The notes beneath the pieces are model-generated. The model saw only the letters and a program-made list of their open reading frames with translations, had not been told where the DNA came from and made no database searches. This document shows positions 1 to 9,081 of a stretch of 64,000 nt of DNA, piece by piece. How positions within the stretch are numbered: the first letter of the stretch is position 1; each line of letters opens with the position of its first letter. The position numbers were made by a program, and so were the translations under genes. The stretch is taken from assembly GCF_002836205.1 (NCBI RefSeq), contig NZ_PJBE01000012.1:930001-994000 (forward strand), written 5' to 3'. Origin of the DNA: Shewanella sp. Choline-02u-19 (GTDB taxonomy: Bacteria; Pseudomonadota; Gammaproteobacteria; Enterobacterales; Shewanellaceae).

Positions 1-223
1 TATCTGGGCTGTGATACGCCACTAAAATTTGCTTCTCTTGCTGAGATAAGGTTTGAGAAAGAAGGTTACTCGATTCTAAAGCTGGCAGGCTGAGCTCTTG
101 CAATAATGTCGTACTGGTTTTTAGCTTATTATTGGTAAACCATGATGCGGTACCTAATACGATAAGCAGGAAGGTCACAACTGTAAACCCTCCAATCACT
201 CTAGTGGCAACATTTAATTTCAT
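1..223 (-). CDS. Methyl-accepting chemotaxis protein, N-terminal part (runs off window)
   Basis: The minus strand from the ATG at 223 stays open to the window edge (74 codons). The start MKLNVATRV is followed by one hydrophobic transmembrane helix (residues about 9-28) and then a polar helical stretch rich in Ser, Leu and Gln. This is the usual beginning of a chemoreceptor: a first membrane helix followed by a periplasmic helical-bundle sensor. The signalling domain lies outside the window, so the family call rests only on the N-terminus. A sensor kinase or a membrane diguanylate cyclase with a similar helical sensor is possible. Confidence 0.6.
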   Translation of the reverse strand, partial: MKLNVATRVIGGFTVVTFLLIVLGTASWFTNNKLKTSTTLLQELSLPALESSNLLSQTLSQQEKQILVAYHSPD

Positions 224-318
224 AGAAGCTCCGTTTATTATTATTTTATTCTGCTAGGTGACAACAATCACATTGGAAGGCGCGCTATTATGTTATATCG
301 ACCGTAGGCGCGTTAAGT

Positions 319-1143
319 TTAACTTTCTTTTAACTTATTTTGAGTTATTTTCTGGTCTGATTCTAAGTGCCACAGGGTTAAATGTTCTCCCCAACAACAG
401 CCAGTGTCGAGCGCTTGTAGTGCTGGAGAGTTCACTTCGCCCATAATTGCTGCCCAGTGACCAAAGACGAGTGTATGTTCAGGGCGAAGTATGGCGTGAT
501 GGGTGAACCAAGGTGACAGTTGAGGATTATCACATTGTTCTATGGGTAATTTGCAGTCAAAATCTAGACGACCGTCGGGGTAAAGATAGCGCATGCGTGT
601 CAGTGCGTTAATGGTATAGATTTTCTTATCTAGCTCAGATAGATCATCACTGTAGTGAGCAACTGAGTTAGTGTACATTTTTGCAATCAGAGCGGTTAAG
701 TAATCCGGCTGTTGCAGTGCTTCTGCGACGATATCTGCTTTGTTTCTTAGTGTACTGAGATCCCATTGTGGTGGGATACCGGCATGGGTCATTAGTATGT
801 TCTGCTCGGGATATTCTTGATAAAGTGGCTGAAGACGCAACCAATCAACCAATGCGCCTATATCTGGAGAGGCTAACAACTCGCCTAAATTATCTTTGGG
901 GTTAGCGCGTTTTATTTTTCCATGCACCCCGAGTAAATGGAGATCGTGGTTACCGAGCACCACCTTAGCTGAGCCTTGCAATGACTTAAAATATTGTAGG
1001 GTTTGCAGCGATCCCTGACCACGTGCAATCAAGTCACCTACCGCCCATAGGCAATCTATTGAAGGGTTAAACCCCACTTTATTGAGTACTAATTCCAGCT
1101 CATCAAAACAGCCTTGAACATCTCCTACAAAATAATTTGCCAT
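319..1143 (-). CDS. apaH: Bis(5'-nucleosyl)-tetraphosphatase, symmetrical (ApaH)
   Basis: Hydrolyses Ap4A to two ADP and keeps alarmone dinucleotides low; cytosolic. The 274-residue length matches the family. The calcineurin-like metallophosphatase motifs are in order: GDVQG near residue 8, GDLIARG near 37, GNHD near 64, and a downstream MTHAGIPP metal-binding His motif near 118. It follows apaG by 15 bases on the same strand, at the end of the lptD-surA-pdxA-rsmA-apaG-apaH cluster known from Enterobacteria and Shewanella. Clear assignment. Confidence 0.96.
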   Translation of the reverse strand: MANYFVGDVQGCFDELELVLNKVGFNPSIDCLWAVGDLIARGQGSLQTLQYFKSLQGSAKVVLGNHDLHLLGVHGKIKRANPKDNLGELLASPDIGALVDWLRLQPLYQEYPEQNILMTHAGIPPQWDLSTLRNKADIVAEALQQPDYLTALIAKMYTNSVAHYSDDLSELDKKIYTINALTRMRYLYPDGRLDFDCKLPIEQCDNPQLSPWFTHHAILRPEHTLVFGHWAAIMGEVNSPALQALDTGCCWGEHLTLWHLESDQKITQNKLKES

Positions 1144-1158
1144 GTAACAATAAAACCC

Positions 1159-1539
1159 TTAATGAAGCAAGCCAGGAATGGCAAGACTGAATGCTGAAAT
1201 CGGTGCTTTAAACTCATCACCATTACTGTTTTGCATGGTATAGCTACCCTCCATGACCCCGAATGGTGTTTCCAGTACTGTGCCGCTGGTATATTGATAC
1301 GCAGTGTTTGGCTTTATGGTTGGGGTTTCACCAACGACTCCGGCTCCTTGGACTTCACTTTTACGTCCGTTCGCATCAGTTATACACCAATGGCGGCTTT
1401 TTAGGGTTACGTCTTGGTCACCCAGATTAATAATGGTGATGGTATAGCTGAATAAATACTTCTCTTCCTCTGGGGTCGACTGGGCTTCAATATATTCCGT
1501 TTTGACTTCAACTTTTACGGATGTCGTACTCTGGGTCAT
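1159..1539 (-). CDS. apaG: ApaG domain protein
   Basis: Small all-beta (FnIII-like) protein of about 126 residues, historically linked to Co2+/Mg2+ tolerance; the molecular role is not settled. The ApaG signature is visible: YLFSYTITI, then RHW.ITDANG, then VQGAGVVGETP, and a C-terminal MEGSYTM. I take the ATG at 1539 because GAGG lies six bases upstream. An in-frame TTG at 1551 would only add four residues. It sits between rsmA and apaH. A hairpin at 1639-1660 separates it from rsmA, so apaG-apaH may be partly uncoupled from the upstream genes. Confidence 0.94.
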   Translation of the reverse strand: MTQSTTSVKVEVKTEYIEAQSTPEEEKYLFSYTITIINLGDQDVTLKSRHWCITDANGRKSEVQGAGVVGETPTIKPNTAYQYTSGTVLETPFGVMEGSYTMQNSNGDEFKAPISAFSLAIPGLLH

Positions 1540-1638
1540 GTTTAGCCTCAAGTATGAAAAATCTGGAATGAGTTAACAGTATAGTAATGGGAGTTGTTTG
1601 TAATTGATAGAGAATGTGGTTTGAATCGCAGAAAATAG

Positions 1639-1668
1639 AAAGGGCAAATTAATGCCCTTTCAAATTGT
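1639..1668 (-). terminator. Hairpin between rsmA and apaG (attenuator or terminator)
   Basis: AAAGGGCA (1639-1646) and TGCCCTTT (1653-1660) form a perfect 8-bp stem around a 6-base loop. Reading the minus strand, the stem is followed by a short U-rich stretch (CTATTTT). It lies in the 154-base gap after rsmA, so it could reduce read-through into apaG-apaH. Confidence 0.5.
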
Positions 1669-1693
1669 TTTTAGCCATTGTTGCGGGTAAAAC

Positions 1694-2500
1694 TTACACT
1701 TGCTTGTCGATGAACAAATTTGCCATAGCAACGTACTGTTCAACACTTATTTGCTCTGGTCGCAATGTAGGGTCGATATTAAGCTGTGCGAACTCATCAT
1801 CAGTTAACATGTGTTTGAGGTTATTCCTCAGTGTCTTACGACGCATATTAAAGGCGGTTGTTGTCAAATGCCTTAACATTTCCACATCTTTACAAGGGAA
1901 GGGTTTGACTTTAAAAGGCACTAGACGTACTACCGCTGAGTCTACTTTTGGTGCCGGAGTAAAAGACTCTGGTGGAACTTCCAACACCGGCATGATTTGG
2001 CAATGATATTGTGCCATCACGGTAAGGCGGCCGTAGGCTTTAGTGCCAGGGCTTGCCGACAATCTCAATACCACCTCTTTCTGTAGCATGAAGTGCATAT
2101 TTTCGATGTATTGTGCAAACTCAAATAGATGAAACATGAGTGGCGTAGAGATGTTATATGGCAGATTACCAAACACCTTCATCTGCATATCTTCACGTAC
2201 TAGCTGTTTAAAATCAAAGTCAAGAGCATCACCTTGGTGGATCTCAAGCTTATCTTTTAGCGTCGGGTGTTTTTTTAGACGCTCAACTAAATCTTTATCT
2301 AACTCGACGACGGTTAACTTGTCGATACCGCTAGCAACGGGCTCAGTAAGCGCTGCCAAGCCTGGACCAATTTCAACCATAACGTGATCGTTATCTGGCG
2401 AAATAGCACCGACGATTCGATTGATCACGTTCTGATCGGTCAAGAAGTTCTGACCGAAGCGTTTTCTAGCCGTATGGCCTAAATGTACTTTATTACTCAT
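1694..2500 (-). CDS. rsmA: 16S rRNA (adenine(1518)-N(6)/adenine(1519)-N(6))-dimethyltransferase
   Basis: Dimethylates the two adjacent adenines in helix 45 of 16S rRNA late in 30S maturation (KsgA). The 268-residue length is typical. Visible motifs are ARKRFGQNFL at residue 12, the SAM-binding VEIGPGLAALT near 42, the acidic VVELDKDL near 65, and the catalytic NLPYNIS near 113. ATG start at 2500. It lies 15 bases after pdxA and is cotranscribed with it in this conserved cluster. Confidence 0.97.
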   Translation of the reverse strand: MSNKVHLGHTARKRFGQNFLTDQNVINRIVGAISPDNDHVMVEIGPGLAALTEPVASGIDKLTVVELDKDLVERLKKHPTLKDKLEIHQGDALDFDFKQLVREDMQMKVFGNLPYNISTPLMFHLFEFAQYIENMHFMLQKEVVLRLSASPGTKAYGRLTVMAQYHCQIMPVLEVPPESFTPAPKVDSAVVRLVPFKVKPFPCKDVEMLRHLTTTAFNMRRKTLRNNLKHMLTDDEFAQLNIDPTLRPEQISVEQYVAMANLFIDKQV

Positions 2501-2515
2501 GAGATAACTTTTTCA

Positions 2516-3499
2516 CTAATTCTTTGCAGCCAAATCAATGGCTCTATTTAATGCACAGACAAAACTACCAATATCAGCAGAACCAGTGCCTGCAAGCTCT
2601 AAGGCCGTACCGTGGTCGACCGATGTTCTTATGTAGGGTAATCCTAGAGTAATATTGACTGAACTGCCAAAGCCTCTAGCTTTTAGTACTGGAAGGCCTT
2701 GATCGTGGTACATCGCGAGTACCACATCAGCATCTTCTAAGTATTTGGGTTGAAATATTGTGTCAGCAGGCAGTGGACCAATAATATTCATATCTAACGC
2801 TCGCAACTCTTCGAGCGCAGGTATGATGATATCAATCTCTTCTCTGCCTAAATGACCGTCTTCACCCGCATGCGGATTTAGGCCACAGACATAAATCTTA
2901 GGTGAAGGGATAGCAAATTTCTCAACAAGATCCTTGTGTAGAATTTTGACTATCTGGTGTAGTCGGTCTCGAGTAATTGCCTTTGCAACATAAGCCAGTG
3001 GAATATGTGTGGTGACAAGTGCAACCTGTAAACCAGGAGCAGCAAGCATCATGACAACATCTTGGCAATTTGCTTGGTTAGCAAAAAACTCCGTATGGCC
3101 GCTAAATGGGATGCCTGCTTGGTTAATAATCCCTTTATGCACGGGACCAGTAACCACGGCATCAAATTCGCCAACCATGTTTTTCTCACCTGCAAAACGC
3201 AGTGTATCGACAACATAATGGCTGTTCTGCTCATTAAGTTTGCCGCACACCGCTTCGCTCTCCAATGTAAATGGAACAATGGTAAGCGTACCGGCTTCTT
3301 GAGCTTTAGGAGGCTGATTTGGCTGGTAAGGTCGCAGTTGAATTGATAACCCAAGCTTTTTGGCTCGAGTTTGTAATAGTTCCGGATCAGCACAAACAAC
3401 TAGCTCAGCAGGCCAAGCCTGCTGAGCTAGTTGTATCACTAAATCTGGGCCTATACCCGCCGGTTCACCCGGCGTGATAGCGATTCGTTTAGTCGACAA
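2516..3499 (-). CDS. pdxA: 4-hydroxythreonine-4-phosphate dehydrogenase
   Basis: NAD-dependent oxidation of 4-phosphohydroxy-L-threonine in pyridoxal 5'-phosphate synthesis. The 327 residues match the family. Motifs include ITPGEPAGIGPDL at the start, SGHTEFFA near 140 and GLNPHAGEDGHLG near 212, plus the metal-binding histidines including AMYHDQGLPVLK near 266. The start is a TTG at 3499, five bases after the surA stop codon, with GAGG about nine bases upstream. The tight spacing suggests translational coupling with surA. Confidence 0.97.
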   Translation of the reverse strand: MSTKRIAITPGEPAGIGPDLVIQLAQQAWPAELVVCADPELLQTRAKKLGLSIQLRPYQPNQPPKAQEAGTLTIVPFTLESEAVCGKLNEQNSHYVVDTLRFAGEKNMVGEFDAVVTGPVHKGIINQAGIPFSGHTEFFANQANCQDVVMMLAAPGLQVALVTTHIPLAYVAKAITRDRLHQIVKILHKDLVEKFAIPSPKIYVCGLNPHAGEDGHLGREEIDIIIPALEELRALDMNIIGPLPADTIFQPKYLEDADVVLAMYHDQGLPVLKARGFGSSVNITLGLPYIRTSVDHGTALELAGTGSADIGSFVCALNRAIDLAAKN

Positions 3500-3504
3500 T
3501 ATGG

Positions 3505-4809
3505 TTAACCTCGATTCGGTTCCGGCTCGAAAATATCGATAAATGCCTCACTACGCATTTCATCTAACCAGTTCTGTAATTCTTCGTTAAATTTACGACG
3601 ATATATTAACTGATGAGCTCGGTTTGTATTAAATTTATCGGTTGCATCGGTCGTGCGCTTCCCTTCAAGCTGAACAATGTGCCAGCCATGAGTTGAGCGG
3701 AATGGCTCGCTTATTTCACCCTCTTTGAGAGAGTTCAATGTTTGTTTAAATGCTGGAACCCAGATGTTTGGATCTGCCCAACCCAGTTCGCCGCCTTTAG
3801 CTGCAGAACCAGGGTCTTCTGAATACTGGCGTGCTAAGTCTTCGAACTTGGCGTCACCAGAACGGATTTGGGCTAAGAATCGGTCCAGCATGCTCTTGGC
3901 TCGCTCTTCCGAAAGGATCGGAGATGGCGTCAATAGTATGTGGCGAGATTTGACTTCTTTAACTTCCTGAGTCTGTAAGCCGCGTGCATCCATGACTTTT
4001 AGGATGTGAAGACCTGCACCACTCTTGATTGGACCTATTATATCACCGACTTTTGCATCGCTGACAACTTCAGCGAAAAGCGTTGGCATTTCGTTGATGT
4101 TCATATAATCCCAAAGACCACCTTCAAGTGCTTTTGGACCTCCAGATGCTGCAATGGCAATACTTCTAAAGTCATCACCATCGTTTAGGCGTTTCAATAC
4201 CGTAGCTGCTCTTTTACTTGATGCTTCAAGCTCGGCGCTGGTAGCATTGTTTGGAACATCGATTAAGATGTGACCAATCTGGAATTCTACATCTTTCAAG
4301 CCTTGCTCATTAATCAGCTTGACTAGGTTGTTAATTTCTTGCGGCGAAACTTGGATCCGTCGTTGCACCTGAATACGTTGGATTTCACCGAGAGTCACTT
4401 CTTCACGCAGCTGTTCACGATATTGGGCAAAAGAGGTGCCATCAAGTTCGATCTGCACTTTCATCTGCTCAACGGTTATTTTTTGCTCTTTAGCGATGTT
4501 TTCAATCGTTTGGTCTAACTGGAGATCACCAATATGAAGACCGATACGGTCAGCCATCTGCATCTGCAAGCGAGTCAAAATAAGGCGTTCTATAATCTGT
4601 GTTCGCAGTGCAGTATCTGATGGTAGCTTTTGCCCTGCGGTAGCGGCATTGGCTTTAATAGTCTTAACCATTCCAGCCACTTCACTTTCTAAAATGATGC
4701 CTTCATTAATTTGCACTGTGACGCGATCTAATGGTTCAACCGCAGCGTGAACAAGTTGGCTCATCGCCAATGTTAGTAAAGCAAAAATCAATCGGTTACA
4801 GCGTTTCAT
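3505..4809 (-). CDS. surA: Periplasmic peptidyl-prolyl isomerase / outer-membrane protein chaperone SurA
   Basis: Periplasmic chaperone that escorts unfolded beta-barrel proteins to the BAM complex. It has a signal peptide (residues 1-23, ending HAAVEP), an N-terminal SurA_N helical domain and two parvulin domains, near 175-275 and 285-385. The second parvulin domain has the typical SRHILL and GGELGW.DP motifs. ATG 4809 is preferred over an in-frame TTG at 4815 because AAGGA is better spaced from it. Lying directly after lptD, its product helps assemble LptD, a classic functional pairing. Confidence 0.96.
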   Translation of the reverse strand: MKRCNRLIFALLTLAMSQLVHAAVEPLDRVTVQINEGIILESEVAGMVKTIKANAATAGQKLPSDTALRTQIIERLILTRLQMQMADRIGLHIGDLQLDQTIENIAKEQKITVEQMKVQIELDGTSFAQYREQLREEVTLGEIQRIQVQRRIQVSPQEINNLVKLINEQGLKDVEFQIGHILIDVPNNATSAELEASSKRAATVLKRLNDGDDFRSIAIAASGGPKALEGGLWDYMNINEMPTLFAEVVSDAKVGDIIGPIKSGAGLHILKVMDARGLQTQEVKEVKSRHILLTPSPILSEERAKSMLDRFLAQIRSGDAKFEDLARQYSEDPGSAAKGGELGWADPNIWVPAFKQTLNSLKEGEISEPFRSTHGWHIVQLEGKRTTDATDKFNTNRAHQLIYRRKFNEELQNWLDEMRSEAFIDIFEPEPNRG

Positions 4810-4933
4810 CCACAAAAATCCTTGGCATTTATGATGTCATTTACAGTATTTTCATACTGGGTTAATGATTCTTTTATCCTGCTTTGACTGCTTGTCATCG
4901 GCTAGGTTCAGCATTTTAGCTAATTTTGTTAAT

Positions 4934-7258
4934 TTAGTTCTTTAAATAAAGTGGTTTGCGATAGTTAAAGAGGCCATCATTAAGCATATCGGAGACCCCT
5001 AACGGACCTGAGCCACCTAAACCTTTTATCACAAAATTCAGGTAAACACCGCTTTCAAATAGTTCTCGAGTATCATTGACTGGGTTGTCTTCGTCAATGT
5101 AATTGGTCTTAATGCGGTAATGATAACTCAAACGGAGTGCCCAGCAACATGCTTCATATTGAAATCCGGTATAGGTTTCAACGCTGCGGCTTTCATTGAG
5201 GTCATAATACCAGTTTCCAACCAAATATAAGCTGTCATTAATTGGCCATGCACCTCTAAAGCCGACTTGTTTAATATCAACCGACTCGTTGGTATTGGTG
5301 TTTAGCAGGTCGGGGACATAGCGATAGCTTGCTTGCAGCAGTTTATTCTTGCCTGGGCGATAATCAACCGTGAGCTCACTTTTCTTATTCTCACTCTCTT
5401 TGGCATCATATTGAATTGAGCCACTTAAGAACCAATCAGCATAAAGCTGGGTGCTTAGTTCTGCAGCAAGAGCTGAGTTCGAAGTGTTTTCTTGGACAAA
5501 GTTATCAGTACTGCCATTAACGTCATTAAGACCGACACGGCTATCTTCTAAGTAAATAATTTGTCCCAAGCTAAATTTAAATATTTCTTTGTTTTGCTCA
5601 TCAAACAGTTTGGTGGTTAAACCTAACGTAAACTGATTCGCGTCTGCAATGCGATCTAAGCCTGAAAAACGGCGCTCACGAAAGAGTCCGTTATAGTCTT
5701 CTTGTAACTGCGCTGTATCGTAAATACCGATGTTAGATTGATCTTCATAGCCAACATAAAGGTATTGGAATTGCGGTTCCAAGGTTTGGCGGTAATTAGT
5801 ATCAAAATAGTCAGTAAAGCGCTCAAAATTGATCTGACCGTGAATTCGTACTTGCGGTAAAGTTCGACTAACAGTGTCATCAAGTGTTGAAGTTGATCGA
5901 TTTGAATTGTCTTCTTGCCAATAATTGGTTTGCAGCAGTTTGACTTCGCTCGTCAATGAGCCCGCTGGGCCATGAATTGGGTAGGAGATGCTTGGCTCAA
6001 TATGTAAGCGCGTAGCGGTTGAGTATTCACTGTCCTGATGTGAGAAGTTGGTGACTTCGCTCATCAAGTTAACATCAAAGCCATTCCAATATTCAGGTGC
6101 TCGGTAGTTAAAGGTGAACTGCGGCATGACTTGGTAAGGTTTCTCTTCCTCTCCAAGTACCTTGATATCTTGTACGCGACCACTAATATCCCAGTTTTCT
6201 TCAAAATAACTAATTTCACCAATACGCGTCAATTGGTTATCGGTAGCGCGCTGTACATCTGAATTCAGATCGTTGAAGTAGTTATTGTCTGATACGTCGG
6301 TATAATTTGCTAGTACGCGCCAGTTTTTGTCTATTGCACCGCTATGTTCCCAATGGTAAAGGTAACGGTTAGGGCTATTGGTTAACTTGTTATCATCGGG
6401 TAAAAATTCAAAGTTCAGTTGACCTTGTTGCTTTTCGCCAGCGAGATACCGAAATTCGGTTTTAGTGTACAAGCCACGAGCAGACATATAGTTAGGGGTA
6501 AATGTTAGATCGAACTCTGGCGCGATATTCCAATAATAAGGTGTCGCTATTTCAAAACCGTTAGTAGTACTGGTACTAAAGGACGGGAATAAAAAACCAG
6601 ATTTTCGTTTATCTGAGACGGGAATTGTCATGTATGGAATATACATAATTGGTACACCACCAATTTTTAGCTTGGCGTCCCAAATCTCTCCCCACTCTTC
6701 TTTACTATCAATTTTGATTCTATCTGCTTCTAACAACCATGCAGGTGAATCAGCGGGACAGGTTGTAAAATTGGTTTTCGACATCAACAAGTTGTTTTCT
6801 TTGGTGATCTCTAACTTATTGGCATCGCCATGGATCTGTTGGCCATTAAGCCAATATTTAGCGCCTTGTAACGTCGCGCTATTACTGCGCATTTTTGCAA
6901 CTAAAGAGTCGGCCGTGACGGTGAAAAATTCATCTTGAAATACTAAATTACCGTTAGCGGCTAGTTCTTCAGCTTCTTGATCAAGAATCGCTTCGTCAGC
7001 GGAGATGTTTCTGCCACCTTGACTGAAGCTAACATCGCCATTGAATTTAGCTTGTTTGCCCATTTGAGCTTCAGAGCGGTCAGAAATAATGGAGATACGT
7101 TCAAGATCTGCAGGATTATCTAAATCATACAGAGGCACATAAGGCTTAACAGGAGGCTCAATAATGCACTGTGAACTTTCAACAGTTGCAGTATTGGCGT
7201 CATTTGCCAAGGCTAATTGGGGAAGCAGGCTCAAGGCCAGAAAATAACGGATCTGCAT
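4934..7258 (-). CDS. lptD: LPS-assembly protein LptD
   Basis: Outer-membrane beta-barrel of the LptDE translocon, which inserts lipopolysaccharide into the outer leaflet. It has 774 residues. A signal peptide ends near ALA at 18. A periplasmic OstA/jellyroll domain follows (about 55-180, with ISDRSEAQMG and a repeated beta pattern). The large barrel (about 200-760) is rich in aromatic and polar beta strands. The conserved cysteine pair near the C-terminus is present as EACCWALRLSY near 705, and further cysteines sit near residues 31 and 167, consistent with the inter-domain disulfides that LptD needs. First gene of the operon; its promoter must lie in 7259-7414. Confidence 0.97.
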   Translation of the reverse strand: MQIRYFLALSLLPQLALANDANTATVESSQCIIEPPVKPYVPLYDLDNPADLERISIISDRSEAQMGKQAKFNGDVSFSQGGRNISADEAILDQEAEELAANGNLVFQDEFFTVTADSLVAKMRSNSATLQGAKYWLNGQQIHGDANKLEITKENNLLMSKTNFTTCPADSPAWLLEADRIKIDSKEEWGEIWDAKLKIGGVPIMYIPYMTIPVSDKRKSGFLFPSFSTSTTNGFEIATPYYWNIAPEFDLTFTPNYMSARGLYTKTEFRYLAGEKQQGQLNFEFLPDDNKLTNSPNRYLYHWEHSGAIDKNWRVLANYTDVSDNNYFNDLNSDVQRATDNQLTRIGEISYFEENWDISGRVQDIKVLGEEEKPYQVMPQFTFNYRAPEYWNGFDVNLMSEVTNFSHQDSEYSTATRLHIEPSISYPIHGPAGSLTSEVKLLQTNYWQEDNSNRSTSTLDDTVSRTLPQVRIHGQINFERFTDYFDTNYRQTLEPQFQYLYVGYEDQSNIGIYDTAQLQEDYNGLFRERRFSGLDRIADANQFTLGLTTKLFDEQNKEIFKFSLGQIIYLEDSRVGLNDVNGSTDNFVQENTSNSALAAELSTQLYADWFLSGSIQYDAKESENKKSELTVDYRPGKNKLLQASYRYVPDLLNTNTNESVDIKQVGFRGAWPINDSLYLVGNWYYDLNESRSVETYTGFQYEACCWALRLSYHYRIKTNYIDEDNPVNDTRELFESGVYLNFVIKGLGGSGPLGVSDMLNDGLFNYRKPLYLKN

Positions 7259-7414
7259 CTTAGGTCAATTAATTATGATTTCTTAGTTTGGACTATTGAA
7301 GAAGAGAAAAGTTGAACCCTTTCTTGGGCAACTCAGCCAAATAATTTGTTTCAATCGCTTAGCTGTTTCCATTTTGTCGTTATAATAAAGCAATTTCTTC
7401 TTGAGAGCCATGAG

Positions 7415-8416
7415 GTGCCCTTGTCAGATCCTAGATTTCTTCAGTTAAATGCATGGGTAAACCAGTATTTTAGCACCAATGTGTCACCGGAACTTATTTC
7501 GGGAGACGCCAGTTTTAGACGTTACTTTCGAGTTATTGTTGGTTCAGTTTCTTATATTGTAGTTGATTCCCCCCCTAAACTGGTGCCAATCACTCCGTTT
7601 ATACAGATAGCTGAAACTTATTCAAGATCCGGAATACCTGTGCCTAAAGTGATCGCTAGTGATGCTGAGCAAGGTTTTATGTTGCTTAGCGATCTCGGCG
7701 ATGTGCAGTTATTATCGGTATTGAACCCCAGCAACCTAAGGCAGTATTACCAACAAGCGTTATTATTGTTAAACGATATCGCTAAAGTCATCGCGACTGA
7801 TCAAGCAGCATTGCCCATTTATGACGATGAGTTTGTGCTTCGGGAATTGAATATATTTACTGAGTGGCTAGCAGAACATCACCTTGGATTATCGAGTGAT
7901 GATGTACGAGCTCAGACAGATATAGCCTTTCAGGTGTTAACCGAAAATGTCAGACAGCAGCCTCAAGTCGGCATGCATCGGGATTACCATAGTCGCAATA
8001 TTATGCTGCAAGACGATGAATTAAAGGTTATCGATTTCCAAGATGCTGTTATTGGTCCTGTGACCTATGATGCGGTTTCATTATTACGCGACTGTTACAT
8101 TCGCTGGCCTGAAGATAACGTCAATGAACTCATGCTTATTCATTACAAACAAGTGATTGAAGCGCAGTTATTGCCTGTTGAGGTTAGTTTTTCACAGTAT
8201 CAGCGCTGGTTTGACTTGATGGGACTGCAACGACATATCAAAGCTGCTGGGATATTCGCGAGGCTAAATTACCGTGATGGCAAGCCTGCCTATATGGCCG
8301 ATATTCCGTTAACATTGGAATATATTCGTGATATAGCGAGTCGCTATCCTGAGCTGAGTAAATTTAGCCAATGGATTGGAAGTGTCATTATCCCCGCAGT
8401 TAAGGCCAAAAAATGA
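7415..8416 (+). CDS. amgK: N-acetylmuramate/N-acetylglucosamine kinase, AmgK-type phosphotransferase
   Basis: Aminoglycoside-phosphotransferase-fold kinase. In Pseudomonas, AmgK phosphorylates the anomeric carbon of N-acetylmuramate released during peptidoglycan turnover. The kinase motifs are GDASFRRYFR near the N-terminus, GMHRDYHSRN (catalytic loop) and KVIDFQDAVIGP (metal-binding DFQ). GTG 7415 is chosen because GAGAG is well spaced upstream; TTG 7421 is also possible, and the frame is open back to 7346. It overlaps the next gene by four bases (ATGA), so the pair is coupled. Divergent from lptD, the same position this pair holds in pseudomonads. Confidence 0.85.
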   Translation: MPLSDPRFLQLNAWVNQYFSTNVSPELISGDASFRRYFRVIVGSVSYIVVDSPPKLVPITPFIQIAETYSRSGIPVPKVIASDAEQGFMLLSDLGDVQLLSVLNPSNLRQYYQQALLLLNDIAKVIATDQAALPIYDDEFVLRELNIFTEWLAEHHLGLSSDDVRAQTDIAFQVLTENVRQQPQVGMHRDYHSRNIMLQDDELKVIDFQDAVIGPVTYDAVSLLRDCYIRWPEDNVNELMLIHYKQVIEAQLLPVEVSFSQYQRWFDLMGLQRHIKAAGIFARLNYRDGKPAYMADIPLTLEYIRDIASRYPELSKFSQWIGSVIIPAVKAKK

Positions 8417-9081
8417 AAGCAATGATTTTAGCGGCTGGACGTGGGGAAAGACTACGTCCGTTAACCGATAGTCTACCAAAACCTTTGGTTGAAGTGGCGC
8501 GCAAACCGCTGATTGTATATCACTTAGAAAAGCTAGCTATGGCTGGCTTTAAAGAAGTGGTCATTAATCATGCGTGGCTTGGCCATAAGCTGGTGTCGGC
8601 ACTAGGTGATGGTGCTAAATGGGGACTGAAAATCTTTTATAGTGAGGAAACGCAGGCTTTAGAAACCGGTGGTGGCATTAAAAAAGCATTAACCTTACTC
8701 GGTGATGAGCCATTTTTTGTGATTAACGGTGACGTCTTTATTGATGCGCTGCCTAAAATCGAAAGCTTAGCAGCAGGGGAACTGGCGCATCTTTGGTTAG
8801 TCGATAATCCCATTCAACATCCACAGGGTGACTTTGCGCTATTAAATGGCAAGGTTTCAATGTTCGGGGAAAATAAGCTCACGTTTTCGGGGATGGGCGT
8901 TTATCACCCGGAGATGTTTACTCAAGTCTCAGCGCAAGCATTTTCGCTCGCGCCGCTGCTGCGTGAAGCTATGGCTAATGGGCAAGTCGTGGGTGATTAT
9001 TTTGATCATTATTGGTGCGATGTTGGTACGGTAGAGCGTTTGGCACAAATTGAAACACGTGAAATACAAAAGGGTAAGTAA
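8413..9081 (+). CDS. murU: N-acetylmuramate alpha-1-phosphate uridylyltransferase, MurU type
   Basis: Nucleotidyltransferase of 222 residues. The pyrophosphorylase signature sits at the extreme N-terminus (LAAGRGERLRPLT, then PKPLVEVA), and a GDVF metal-binding motif lies near 105. With AmgK it would make UDP-MurNAc from salvaged MurNAc, bypassing de novo synthesis at MurA. The 4-base overlap with amgK and a 1-base overlap with djlA show one transcript. Without context it could be read as a mannose-1-phosphate guanylyltransferase; the AmgK neighbour favours MurU. Confidence 0.85.
   Translation: MKAMILAAGRGERLRPLTDSLPKPLVEVARKPLIVYHLEKLAMAGFKEVVINHAWLGHKLVSALGDGAKWGLKIFYSEETQALETGGGIKKALTLLGDEPFFVINGDVFIDALPKIESLAAGELAHLWLVDNPIQHPQGDFALLNGKVSMFGENKLTFSGMGVYHPEMFTQVSAQAFSLAPLLREAMANGQVVGDYFDHYWCDVGTVERLAQIETREIQKGK

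Noticed and set aside
3049..3399. 116-codon minus-strand frame inside pdxA
   Set aside because: It overlaps the conserved pdxA frame on the same strand and has no recognisable domain.
7259..7414. Sigma-E promoter for lptD
   Set aside because: No acceptable GGAACTT and TCAAA pair with the right spacing could be found by eye; the promoter is left unassigned.
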